Shown here one piece after another: positions 43,205 to 54,289 of a stretch of 64,000 nt of DNA. A program made the translations under genes and the position numbers. The notes beneath the pieces were generated by a model, which was given only the letters and a program-made list of their open reading frames with translations, did no database searches and had not been told where the DNA came from. The first letter of the stretch is position 1. Each line of letters opens with the position of its first letter. The stretch comes from Thelephora terrestris (lineage: Eukaryota > Basidiomycota > Agaricomycetes > Thelephorales > Thelephoraceae), in assembly GCA_015956445.1 (NCBI GenBank), contig WIUZ02000011.1, positions 930,001 through 994,000 on the forward strand. The letters run 5' to 3'.

Positions 43205-43831
43205 GTGGCAAACCTTATCGCGAAGGATTCTACGGATTCCTACCTTACCTCCTTCTTGGAGCCCGATTCCCCCGCAGTTTATCTCGACGACCACAAATAC
43301 GACCCGACGACTTCCTCTGCTGCTCCCTCCCTCCTGCTACGAGTCATCTATCCTACCTTCACACCAGGAGTCGAACCTGAGTCCATTCTGGACAGTGGAG
43401 CGCAAATCGTCATGATGCGGAAGGATATCTGGGAGAAACTTCGGTCTCCTATCACTGCCAACAAGGCGATGGCTATGGAGTCTGCAAACAGTGGTACTAC
43501 TCTGACCCTCGGGATGGTCGAGCAGCAACCTGTCACTCTAGGACAGATCACTGTCTTCCTGCAGATCCAGGTCGTTGAGGATGCTCCTTTTGAGGTTCTC
43601 CTTGGTAGACCCTTCTTTGATGTTCTATCTTGCATGGATATCAGCCACGCTGGCGGTATTCACAAGATTCATGTCAGAGATCCCAAGACTGGAACCCCCT
43701 ATGTCTTCTCGACGAGCCCTCGTCCGCCCAAGCCTTCGCGAGGGCCTGCCGTAAATTTTCGTTTGTGGGCGATTCTACGAGCCCCTCCCGACCACGTTTC
43801 AGTCATAGCGAAGCGTCTGGTCCCCTCCTAG
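43205..43831 (+). CDS. Gypsy aspartic protease region
   Basis: Contains ESILDSGAQIVMM (D-S-G catalytic triad of retropepsins) and later FEVLLGRPFFDVL, the usual second hallmark (h-LGRPF). It continues the Gypsy coding order after S2. A fossil part of a broken element. Confidence 0.8.
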   Translation: MANLIAKDSTDSYLTSFLEPDSPAVYLDDHKYDPTTSSAAPSLLLRVIYPTFTPGVEPESILDSGAQIVMMRKDIWEKLRSPITANKAMAMESANSGTTLTLGMVEQQPVTLGQITVFLQIQVVEDAPFEVLLGRPFFDVLSCMDISHAGGIHKIHVRDPKTGTPYVFSTSPRPPKPSRGPAVNFRLWAILRAPPDHVSVIAKRLVPS

Positions 43832-44924
43832 AATCGTCGCAATCTTTCAGCTTCCTGCAGGCTCTCGATAGCAGAACTCCTCCCTCCTCTCAGCGATCAT
43901 ATAATCAGTTTTCATGTATGTCTCCCACGTTGCCTCTCTCCTCATATGCACCATCATCGGCATCGTTTTCTGGCTCTTGTCTCCCTTTCTTTCCCGACCC
44001 TGTTCCTTCGTTTTCTTCAGATGTCTTGCCTTTGCCTCCCGTTCCTTCTCCTACCTCCTGTTCCTTTTCGCGACTTGTTTCCGACCCTTTGGACTGTACT
44101 AATATTTCTTCGGACTCTTGTACTTCTTTGGACTTGGCACTTACTTTAGATTCTGACAATCAATCGTTTTCCTCTTATTCTGCGCATGACTTAAGTTCTC
44201 CCTCTTTGTTCTCCACAAGCCAGTTTGTTTCTCCCAACTTCTACTCCACTGCTTCTTGCTTTTCATTCTACGAACAGCCTTCTTTCGATATCTCCCCTCC
44301 CTCTTCCCCCGACGTTATTTCTACTTCCATTGGCTCATTCCCTATTGTATCTTCTCCCTCCCGCACTATTCCCCTTCCTTCTCGACAGGTTCCTGATTTT
44401 AGATCTAGATTCCCTTCTCCATCTTCTCTTTGTAGTACTGGTCCGATTGTCTCCTCCACATCTTCCACTTCAGTAGATTTCTATAGTTCTCTCACCTCCT
44501 TCTTCACCTCCTTCCCCTCCATGGATCGTCGCGACGCCTTCCTGTCTTTTGCCGCCCTCCGTAACGCCATCCCGCCATCCCCTACAAATCCCTACACACC
44601 TCTCCAGCTTGCTAGCGTCTGGCTTACTGAGCACTTCACTCAGAGCCCCTTCCTGGATCTAGGTTCTGATGGCGACTTTGAATCCCTTCTCTACAAGAAG
44701 GTGGCAAACAAGACTAGGCCGGTAGTGACGACCCTGCCAGAGAACTTCTGGATTGTCTGTCACGAGCATCCCGATCCCCTTGCAAATCTCCTCCCTCTCC
44801 CTTCTCATCCTCCCGACTTCATCCCGACGGGGAGATTCACTCGCGAGTGCCATGACAAGATGGACATCGGGAAGGATCTTCTCTGGCCTGAAGAGATCAA
44901 ACTAGCTGAGTGGATTGTTGCCCA
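43832..44924 (+). CDS. Gypsy Ser/Pro-rich linker between protease and reverse transcriptase
   Basis: A low-complexity, Ser/Pro/Phe-rich frame followed by a conserved-looking stretch (SPTNPYTPLQLASVWL, FIPTGRFTRECHDKMD) just before reverse transcriptase. M4b lies at its end. Part of a fossil element. Confidence 0.6.
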
Positions 44925-45451
44925 CACTGGGGGCAAGGGCCCAAATACCCACCAGGCACATTGTGATTACATTGTGGTCACAGTCAAAAAGTGACTCCAA
45001 TGTGCCCAGTGGGTACATTGTGAACACATTTTGAATGTACTCCATCATGTGAATCAAATTTTTCCATCACCAAACATGTAGATTGCATTCAAAACTTGCT
45101 CTAAAAAGTGTTTTGAATGCGATCGACGATCACATTCACAATGTATTCAACATGTGGAGGAATTGGTGGGGTACATTGTGAACACATTTTGAATGTCGTC
45201 GGTTTTACAATGTGAATCGAATGTATTCAAAATATGCCTAGGACATGCGTTTTGGTGCATTATGGTCACATGACTGGGTACATTGTAAATGCGATCAGTA
45301 TTTGCCCAGCGGTAATATTAAATTCACATTTTTGGGCACATTTTGAATGTACCTGATTTTTACCCACCGGGCACATTGGGATCACTTGTTGACTGTAACC
45401 ACAATGTAATCACAATGTACCTGGTGGGTATTTGGGCCCTTGCCCCCAGTG
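44925..45451. mobile_element. M4b: CACTG-type hairpin MITE, 527 bp
   Basis: CCA duplication at 44922-44924 and 45452-45454. Near-identical twin of M4a. It separates the Gypsy linker from reverse transcriptase. Confidence 0.92.
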
Positions 45452-45454
45452 CCA

Positions 45455-47150
45455 GCATCACGCAGCTTTCACCTGGACTGACAAGGAACGAGGTGCCTTT
45501 GATCCCCAGTACTTCACGCCCATCGAGATCCCTCATATCTTGCATGTTCCGTGGATTCTGAAGCAAGGCCCTATTCCTCGTGGCATCCTTCAGGAAGTCA
45601 TCAGGATCATCGAGGACAAGTGGCGGTCGGGTGTCTATGAACCCTCCTCTTCGTCCTACAATTCCTGATGGTTTTGTGTCTTCAAGAAGGATGGCAAGTC
45701 CCTCCACCTAGTCCACTCTCTGGAGCCGTTGAATGCAGTCACTGTTTGCAATGCCGCGATGCCTCCCTACACTGAGATCGTTGCAGAGGACTTTGCTGTG
45801 CGATCTATCTACACCACTCTCGACTTCTATGTTTCCTTCGATCAACGCCAGCTTCACGAGAGGTCTCGCGACATGACTACCTTCAACACTCCTCTGGGTT
45901 CCTTCAGGCTCACCGTTCTCCCGATGGGCTGGACAAACTCTCCCGCTGTTCTTCAGGGTGACGTCACTCACATCCTACGACCCGAGGTTCCTCACTGGAC
46001 TCAACCCTTCGCTGATGATGTCCCTATCAAAGGTCCTAAGTCTCGCTACGAGCTTCCCGACGGTTCCTACGAGACCGTTCCCGACAATCCCGATATTTGG
46101 CAATTTGTCTGGGAGCATCTCGAGGCTGTCCATTGTATCATCCAGTGAGTAGAGTCCTATGGAGCTACATTCAGCAGGAAGAAGGCCTTTATTGGTGTCC
46201 CTCGTGCTGATATCCTCGGACATGTTTGTACTTACGAAGGCCGAGTTGCAGATCCTTCGCACGTGCAGGCTATCCAGGACTGGCCCATCCTGAAGAGTGT
46301 CTCAGAGGTTCGCGCGTTTTTGGGCACTTGTGGAGTTCTCAGGATCTTCATCAAGGGCTACACACTCGTCGCAAGGCCTCTGATTCATCTCACTCAGAAG
46401 GGTATCACCTTTGAGATCGGCCCTCAGCAGCTAGAGTCTATGGTGAGACTCAAGGCTACCATCCTCTCCTCTCCCGCCTTGCGCCCCATCGAGTACGAGT
46501 CCGACAGACCAGTTATCCTCGCTGTCGACTCTTGCGCAAACGGTGTAGGGTACATTCTCTTCCAGATCGGAGAGAATGGGAAGCGCTATCCCAGCCGGTT
46601 CGGTTCCATCACCTTCAACGATCGCAAGTCCCGCTACTCCCAGGCTAAGCTCGAGCTCTATGGCCTCTTCCGTGCCCTCAAGCACACTCAGATCTTCACC
46701 ATCGGTGTGCAGAAGCTGGTTGTAGAGATGGACGCGAAGTTCGTCAAAGGCATGATCAACTCCCCCACCTTGCATCCTAACGACGCCGTGAACCGTTGGA
46801 TCTCAGCAATCCTCTTGTTTGACTTCGAGCTTGTCCCCGTTCCCGCAGAGAGGCACACAGGAGCTGATGGACTGTCCCGACATCCTCGCACTCCTGAGGA
46901 TCCTCCTCGCGACGATGGCGACGAGCTCGAGGACTGGATTGACTCGAACACTGGTTTCTATATTGACCTCCACACTCCCTCTTCTCATGACCCTCTTCTC
47001 TCCATAGTTCATTCCTATATTTCGGACTCACCCACTATTCCTTCATCTGTAGTTCCCGCTTTCCTGCTTCCCTCTTGTTCTCCTACTTTGCTTGTTTCTT
47101 CTTATTCTGCTTCACATGTTCCTTCGCCTTCTATTCGCTCTCCTTCCCCT
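45455..47150 (+). CDS. Gypsy reverse transcriptase and RNase H regions
   Basis: Reverse transcriptase motifs: IPHILHVPWILKQGPIPRG, FNTPLGSFRLTVLPMGWTNSPA and the FADDV active-site block near 46008. The connection and RNase H part reads WPILKSVSEVRAFLG, LAVDSCANGVGYIL, RYSQAKLELYGLFRALK and ERHTGADGLSRHP. The order and spacing are standard for Ty3/Gypsy. Fossil; a few breaks occur in this part. Confidence 0.82.
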
Positions 47151-47179
47151 CCATCTTCTCCCCCTCTCGAGATCCCTCG

Positions 47180-48148
47180 CTCGGTGAAGGCCCTTCGTCG
47201 CGATGACAGAGTTTCCCTTATTCGCCAGTTTTTGACCGATCTTTCCCGACCTCCCGACCTTTCTGACGAGCAGTACAGACTTTTCATCCGACAAGCCACT
47301 GACTACTTTCTCCACAAAGGTAGCCTCTTTCGGAAGCGTCAGTCGGGATCCCCTCAGCTTGTCCCGAAGCCTAGTGAACGCCTCGAGCTTGTTCGCTATG
47401 CTCACAATGTTCTAGGACACAAGGGTATCTTCACGACGACTCAGTCTCTCTCAGTCCAATTCTGGTGGCCCGAGCTTGCCAAGGACGTCCGCTGGTATAC
47501 TAGGACTTGCCACAAGTGTCAGGTGCGACAGACCAAGTACTTTCACATCCCGCCTGTCCCCTCGCTCTTTTGCAAGGCTCACATGGATCCCTTCCTCATG
47601 CCCCGTGTCGGGAACTATCGCTACGTGGTCCACGCCCGCTGCGCGATGAGTTCTTGGCCTGAGGGATGTGCTACCACTGTGGACTCTGCCAAGGTCATCT
47701 CGACGTTCATCTTCCAGGACATCCTCTGCCGTTGGGGCGGTCTCGACGAGATTGTCACTGACAACGCTGCTCCCTACATCGCCACTGTTGATATGCTTGG
47801 AGAACAGTATGGGATCCGACACATTAGGATCTCAGGCTACAACTCTCAGGCTAATGGGATCGTTGACTCGAAGCATTTTGACGTTCGCGAGGCTATCATG
47901 AAGACTTGTCAAGGCAACGAGGCCAAGTGGCGCGAGGTTCTCCCGCAGGTTTTCTGGGCTGAGCGCGTTACTATCCGCAAGGCGACTGGCTACTCCCCCT
48001 ACTTCCTGGCTCACGGTGTCCACCCACTCCTACCATTTGACATCACCGAAGCCACCTACCTAGCCCCTACCCAGGACTTTGGCATCACTACTGAGGAGTT
48101 AGTCGTGCTTCGTGCCCAGCAGCTCGCGAAACGTCCCAAAGATCTTGA
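47180..48148 (+). CDS. Gypsy integrase region
   Basis: An HHCC zinc-binding block (HNVLGHKGIFTTTQSLSVQFWWP then CHKCQVRQ) is followed by the integrase core (IVTDNAAPYI, GYNSQANGIVD). It ends at M6; the C-terminal portion continues after it. Fossil. Confidence 0.8.
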
Positions 48149-49518
48149 CACTGGGGGCAAGGGTTGGTTTACTGAGTCAGTAAACTGTGAGTAAATCACA
48201 AGCAAATGGAAAAAGAACCCAGCGAAATACTTGCCTGGCAAGCACAAAACAAATTCACAATTTACTGAGCCAATTCACCTGCAATTTACTGGGTTCAGTA
48301 TGTGCTCAGTATGTTTGCAGTTTACTGGGTCATGTGACTATGGTTTACCCATTAGGTAAACCTCAGAAAAATTCACAATTTACTGAATAAATTTACCAGC
48401 AATTTACTGGGCCACTTACCCAATCAGTATGTTTTTAATTTGCCGAGTGATTTAATCACGATTTACTGGACTCAGTAAACTGGAAAAAAACCAAACTGGT
48501 TTACTGACGACGTCCCTGATTGGTCAATTTGAAAAATATCCAAAAATTTACCTGGACGTGTCATTGTCAGTAAACTGCAAGTTTTCTTTCAGTAAATTGG
48601 AAATACACGTCAGGTAAACTGGGAAAACACGTGACAATTTGATTGTGGTTTACTGGGCTCAGTAAATCAGAAAAAAACCTAACCAGTTTACTGAGGAGGT
48701 ACCTGATTGGCTAATTTGAAGAAAAAACTCGAAAATTTACTAGGACGTGTCTTCATCAGTAAACTGCAAGTTTTCTTTCAGTAAATTGCAAATACACGTA
48801 AAGTAAACCAGAAAACACGTAAACTTTGAATTTACTTACAGTTTACACGTGTTTTCTGGTTTACTTTACGTGTATTTGCAATTTACTGAAAGAAAACTTG
48901 CAGTTTACTGATGAAGACACGTCCTAGTAAATTTTCGAGTTTTTTCTTCAAATTAGCCAATCAGGTACCTCCTCAGTAAACTGGTTAGGTTTTTTTCTGA
49001 TTTACTGAGCCCAGTAAACCACAATCAAATTGTCACATGTTTTCCCAGTTTACCTGACGTGTATTTCCAATTTACTGAAAGAAAACTTGCAGTTTACTGA
49101 CAATGACACGTCCAGGTAAATTTTTGGATATTTTTCAAATTGACCAATCAGGGACGTCGTCAGTAAACCAGTTTGGTTTTTTTCCAGTTTACTGAGTCCA
49201 GTAAATCGTGATTAAATCACTCGGCAAATTAAAAACATACTGATTGGGTAAGTGGCCCAGTAAATTGCTGGTAAATTTATTCAGTAAATTGTGAATTTTT
49301 CTGAGGTTTACCTAATGGGTAAACCATAGTCACATGACCCAGTAAACTGCAAACATACTGAGCACATACTGAACCCAGTAAATTGCAGGTGAATTGGCTC
49401 AGTAAATTGTGAATTTGTTTTGTGCTTGCCAGGCAAGTATTTCGCTGGGTTCTTTTTCCATTTGCTTGTGATTTACTCACAGTTTACTGACTCAGTAAAC
49501 CAACCCCTGTCCCCAGTG
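48149..49518. mobile_element. M6: CACTG-type hairpin MITE, 1370 bp, TTTACTG-repeat subfamily
   Basis: TGA duplication at 48146-48148 and 49519-49521. The two halves are close inverted copies centred near 48834 (AGTTTACTCAC... mirrored). The interior carries dozens of TTTACTG/CAGTAAA heptamers, unlike any other M subfamily here. The identical 67-codon frames at 48187 (+) and 49480 (-) are mirror artefacts. Confidence 0.93.
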
Positions 49519-49525
49519 TGAAGAC

Positions 49526-49945
49526 ATGCGTCAGAGGGTTGCGAAGTCTCGTCGGAAGAATCTGGAGCAGTTCGAACTGCGCCATGGTTCCCGCATTGTT
49601 GATTTTGACTTCGAGTCCGGAGCTTTGGTTCTGGTGCGCAACACTCGCGTTGAGGAGTCCTTGAACAGGAAGACCAAGCCTCACTACCTCAGTCCAATGG
49701 TTGTTGTGCGCAAGACAAAGGGGACATCATATATCGTGGCCGAACTCAATGGAGCACAGTCTCAGCTTCGCGTCGCAGGCTTCCGACTCATTCCCTACTT
49801 CCCACGCACAGCTACCGATATCCTGCTGGTCTCTGATCTGGACGATGATGAGGACTTCACTTGGGATGATCCCGAGGATGTCCGCTACCTTTCTTCCCTT
49901 CCCGACGACCATTCCTATGTTTCCCTATCCCCTCCTTCCCTTTAA
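49526..49945 (+). CDS. Gypsy integrase C-terminal part
   Basis: LRHGSRIVDFDFESGALVLVRN, PHYLSPMVVVRKTKGTSYIV and FRLIPYFPR fit the SH3-like/GPY-F module that follows the integrase core. An acidic tail follows. No chromodomain is evident. Fossil element. Confidence 0.72.
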   Translation: MRQRVAKSRRKNLEQFELRHGSRIVDFDFESGALVLVRNTRVEESLNRKTKPHYLSPMVVVRKTKGTSYIVAELNGAQSQLRVAGFRLIPYFPRTATDILLVSDLDDDEDFTWDDPEDVRYLSSLPDDHSYVSLSPPSL

Positions 49946-50001
49946 TTAGCACATCCCATCCCTATGTTACGCTACACTTTCTATATCCACAAAGCACCCC
50001 T

Positions 50002-50803
50002 CACTGGGGGCAAGGGGTCAAATACCCAGTGGGTACATGCTGAATACATTATGATCACAGTCAAAAAGTGATCACAATGTGCCCAGTGGGGAAAATTTGA
50101 ATACATTCAAAATGTACCTGGCCATGTGAACCCAATGTGCCCAGTGGGCACATTTTGATTGCGATCACAATGTACCCATCAATGTGATCCCAATGTGCCC
50201 ACTGGGGACATTTTGATTTTGATCACAATGTACACATCAATGTGATCTCAATGTGCCTGCTGTGCACATTTTAATTTCTTTCACAATGTCCCCATCAATG
50301 TGTTCTCAATGTACCCAGCTCATTACATGATAGTTTCTTTCACAATGTTGTCCACAATGTGTCCAGCATGTGGCTGAGCCACTCATTCAAAATTCTTTCA
50401 CAAAGTATCCAGTGATGTGTCTAGAATGTGTACAGCCATACAGATAGTGATTTCTTTGAAAGTTCATGATGAAATTGAACAATATTGTGATTACATTGTG
50501 ATTACTTCAAAAAGAACCCCCTGGGGACATTATGGACACATCACTGGATACTTTGTGAAAGAAGTTTGAATGAGTGGCTCAGCCACATGCTGGACACATT
50601 GTGGACAACATTGTGAAAGAAACTATTATGTAATGAGCTGGGTACATTGAGAACACATTGATGGGGACATTGTGAAATAAATTAAAATGTGCACAGCAGG
50701 CACATTGAGATCACATTGATGTGTACATTGTGATCACTTTTTGACTGTGATCACAATGTATTCAGCATGTACCCACTGGGTATTTGACCCCTTGCCCCCA
50801 GTG
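50002..50803. mobile_element. M1c: CACTG-type hairpin MITE, 802 bp
   Basis: CCT duplication at 49999-50001 and 50804-50806. Same subfamily as M1b but about 150 bases shorter in the right half, so the hairpin is asymmetric. It lies between the end of Gypsy pol and the 3' LTR. Confidence 0.92.
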
Positions 50804-50971
50804 CCTTCTAGTTAGATTTCCTCTTGTTCCACACTTTCTCTAGCCCGACTTTTCCCTATTTCTCGCTATCCCTTTCTCTTGGCCTCCCGAGTTTCTATCA
50901 GAAGTCCCAAGGAGACTCCTCTTGCACCTCAAGACAACCGAGGACGGTTGCTCTCTGAAGTCCCAAGGAGA

Positions 50972-51978
50972 TGTCGTGACCGTATTTCGGACACTATCCA
51001 GAATCGCGACCTTCTCTCGACTATCGACAACCGCTGCGCGAGGTCTAGATGACTTCCCTCAGCATTCTCAACTGTCCCAATGAGGATTCGCTGTCTCTTC
51101 ACTTTGCCACACTTCCCTCTCTCCCTATTCTCCCTTGCAACTTCCCGATGTTTTCCCTTTCAACCTGCGACTTAGACCAGCGACCTGCGACCTGCGCTCC
51201 CCAGTAGATAGTTTCCCTTAGACTCTCTTTCCCTCATGTCTTATCCCGATTATGTCCCGACCAGTCCCAATCGTGTCCCGACTCTCCACTGCGTCTTGTT
51301 TCTTTAGTTTACATTTCTCTATCTTCATTCCCTGCGTCCAGATCACGTCTCGATCGATCGCTTCGCTCTCGACTCTAGGCCTCCCTCTGGTTCATTTTCC
51401 AACCACATTCCTTTCCCTCGCCGTTCCCTTCGATCCCCCGCCTTCCCTCTGTCATAGATGTGTCATTAGGTCTTTTGACATCACTTTGGTTCATTTCCTT
51501 TGGTCCCTTCGTTCTCAGAGTCCCCAGTATTGTATATAAAGGCCCCTGTATTCGATAGACCCAGAATCAATCAGCAGTGTTCCCTCTCTCTCTCTTCCTC
51601 TCTCTCTCTCTCTCTTCCTCTCTCTCTCTCTCTCTTCTGAGGCCTAGCAGCATTGCTACGGTCCTCCCTTTGGTCCCCTTGTCGTCTCGCCCTTGTTCTT
51701 GTCGTCCCTCTGGTCTCTCGTGTCCTGCTGGTGTCCCGATTTCTGACTCTCTTGTCCCGACGTTTCCCAACGTCTCCCTTAGTTGACTATTGGTAGTTTT
51801 GTGCCCTGGCTTTCCTGTTGCCTTCTGCCTCGTTCTCCTGTTCTCTTCCCGACTTTCTCTCTCACCTTTCGTTAGCTTCCTGCAGATTTCCTAGAGGCTC
51901 GCGCCTCTAAACCGAGGACCTGACCTTCTAACTGCCATCTCTGCCCTCTCGGACTCTGAAGGCTTTGTGGCTAGTTCA
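50972..51978 (+). repeat. Gypsy 3' LTR, 1007 bp
   Basis: TGTCGTGACCGTATTTCGG to GTGGCTAGTTCA; TATATAAA at 51533-51540; a CT microsatellite at about 51585-51637, longer than in the solo LTR. The purine tract CCCAAGGAGA lies just before it. Confidence 0.9.
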
Positions 51979-52095
51979 CCGGACCCAGAGCTCATCGTCC
52001 CAGGTCAACCCCATCAAATGAGGAATCGTCTCCCTGAGACGTTCGGCATCCACCTGCTTGACGACCTCCAAGATCTAGAAGCCGTTAGCTTGACA

Positions 52096-52219
52096 CACTG
52101 GGGGCAAGGGGACCTGGAAACAAGTGATCACATGCTGAAAACATTGTGAGACCAGGTGCACTTCTCTCACAATGTTTTCAGCATGTGATCACTTGTTTCT
52201 AGGTCCCTCGCCCCCAGTG
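52096..52219. mobile_element. M7: minimal CACTG hairpin MITE, 124 bp
   Basis: ACA duplication at 52093-52095 and 52220-52222. Two arms of about 55 bases (CCTGGAAACAAGTGATCACA mirrored) with almost no loop: the smallest member here, little more than termini and stem. Confidence 0.93.
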
Positions 52220-53607
52220 ACATCTACGCCAAAAGAACGTAACCTCTACCTAGAGGGAAAAGTTAGCACAAGCACAAGAAGCACTAGATCTTCCCCATAC
52301 CTGGTCATCAGTGGTATAGGGAACCCCCGCCTCACTGGCGTAGGTCTTACGGTTGGCGGCACGACGGTCGATGCGAGAGATGGTGGAGATACCATTGGCA
52401 ACTTTATAGGTGTGGTTGTTTGGGAAAGACATGTTGGTAAGATGATGGGGAAATTGCTGGTGTTGCTGATCAAGGATGGCTCCAAGAAGACGTCCTTCTT
52501 ATAGCCTAGATCGGTGATCCTTCACGTGACCTACCTCGACGAACCTCATTGGTCCGGGTCACATCAACTTCCGCCCCTGTACCATCATTGTCGGCTTACT
52601 ACATCAAGCTGACACCTCGGCCCGCGGGACGGCCTTGGAAGAACTTCGTTCCGGAACGCCTAGAACATGCACGCACTAAAAATAGGTCTCAAGACCCTGA
52701 TGACCCCTTTATGACATCACGAACCCCCTTTTTACGACTCCTCATGACTTTACGATTACGATCAACCCTGGACCCTGATCACACACGTGGACAGTCACAT
52801 CACAGTCTCCTAACCGGAGGAAGGAATCGCCGTTATTCGAAAGGAGTGCCTTAGACTCCTTTTGTTTAGCCCAGCGAATGTGGAGTAGCCGTTAGCGTGA
52901 AACACTGGCGAATCTGTAATCCCTCATGTCCCATGAGTCTAGGCCTGCGCTCCTCATGTTCGGACGTACGTTGAGGTTGCCACTAGTCCGTGATGCTGTT
53001 ACCGCCTACAGACAACAAGGGATGCTGCATGGTCTCTTATCTCGGAGCCGCTCGAAAATTGCACGAAGCAATGAGAGGTTTCCACCTGACCCTTGGGTGT
53101 GATCCCCAGGTACGAACTTTCATGACCCCATGTCTCTTTTTCTTTTAGGACTAGTGTTATCTTTACCCCTATGTTTCATGCGGACATTCCTTATCTTTTA
53201 TGCAATCCTTCACACGCTAGTAAGGCCCTTTGTCTTTTATTCTCCCATGCGTCACCTTGTTCGCTTCCCTTACTTAGTGTTCCCACACTCCTTATCTCCC
53301 TTTGTTCTGGCTTGATAAGGGTATATTAGGGTATTGACGTCATGGCCACTCCTTTAGTATAAGTAGCAACTGTGGCTGTATCGTAGTACCTTAGTTTTGT
53401 TACCTCAGGAAATCCTCTGCCCTTCTCAGCCCAGTTGCAGTTAAGGACAAGTCAGAGTTTCTTGTTTGATCCAAGACATCCCCCATCTGCTCTCCCTCCT
53501 GCTCTGCGCGTCAACTGCGCCTCGTGACTATAGAACCCCAGCGTTCATATTAGAAAACCTCGAGTGTCCAGTCGATCAACTGGTGGAGTCATCAATCCTG
53601 TTGTAGG

Positions 53608-54015
53608 GATAAACCCTTGTGTGTTAAACCGAACGAAGTGTGGTTTAGGTTGGGTTTCTCTTTAGGATTTCGACCTGACTTGCAGTGACCTCGGACAACC
53701 TACCGGAAGAATAGAGACGTGACCGTTCTCTCACAAGCTAGTTGGACTAGTGAGTATTCTGCGGAGTTGGCTCAGTGCACTGGTAGTTGTTGGGGTAGAG
53801 TGGCCCTGACAGATAAACCCTTGTTTGTTAAACCGAACGAAGTACGGTTTAGGTTGGGTTTCTCTTTAGGATTTCGACCTGACTTGTAGTGACCTCAGAC
53901 AACCTACCAGAAGAATAGAGACGTGATTGTTCTCTCACAAGCTAGTTGGACTAGTGAGTACTCTGCGGAGTCGGCTCAGTGCACTGGTAGTTGTTGGGGT
54001 AGAGTGGCCCTGACA
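53608..54015. repeat. 204-bp direct tandem duplication of the T 3' end
   Basis: GATAAACCCTTG...GGCCCTGACA at 53608-53811 is followed at once by the same 204 bases at 53812-54015 with a handful of differences. Both units end with the T terminus. Confidence 0.85.
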
Positions 54016-54289
54016 GTTTCTTCTTGTCTCAGGTATCTTCTTGTTCTCTGGTCTCGCGCTGATAGCTTCTTTCTTAGCCACATATCCCGCCATGACCCTC
54101 TTCGTTGCGACACTCGTCTATTGAGACTCTACTCTATCGCTACCACTTCCTATTCCCTCCCTACTTCTCCCTACTCCTCTCTACCTCTACCTGCCTTACC
54201 CTACCGATGTCTGCACAACTGGTCACCCACACCCTTCAGCTCCCTCTCCTTGCTACGTGTTCCCATGACTTAGCGAGACTGGGTAGTTC
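54016..54289. other. short unassigned pyrimidine-rich stretch
   Basis: TC-rich sequence with CTACCTCTACCTGCC runs, faintly like the U3 of the solo LTR at 30539. No gene seen. Confidence 0.3.

Larger units (their letters stand above)
38778..51978 (+). mobile_element. Ty3/Gypsy LTR retrotransposon, broken, with nested S2, M4b, M6 and M1c
   Basis: Order: 5' LTR remnant, primer-binding region, gag, protease, reverse transcriptase with RNase H, integrase, integrase C-terminal part, 3' LTR, which is Ty3/Gypsy order. The first ~840 bases of the 5' LTR are missing at the junction with A. Set apart from the four nested insertions the element is about 8 kb. It is a fossil: besides the insertions and the truncated LTR it has a few breaks in pol. 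The right flank (CCGGACCCAGAGC) is T-element exon 2, so the target was a T copy. Confidence 0.9.
51979..54015 (+). mobile_element. T copy E-right with 204-bp tandem end duplication
   Basis: T sequence from the middle of exon 2 (minus strand) through exon 1 (ATG near 52432, MSFPNNHTYKVANG) to the element end GTGGCCCTGACA at 53811, then repeated. Contains M7 in intron 1. It is the right flank of Gypsy. It shares no target duplication with T E-left, so the two parts may come from different T copies. Confidence 0.78.

Noticed and set aside
48187-48390. 67-codon frame in M6, mirrored at 49277-49480
   Set aside because: Perfect mirror image caused by the hairpin; no independent support.
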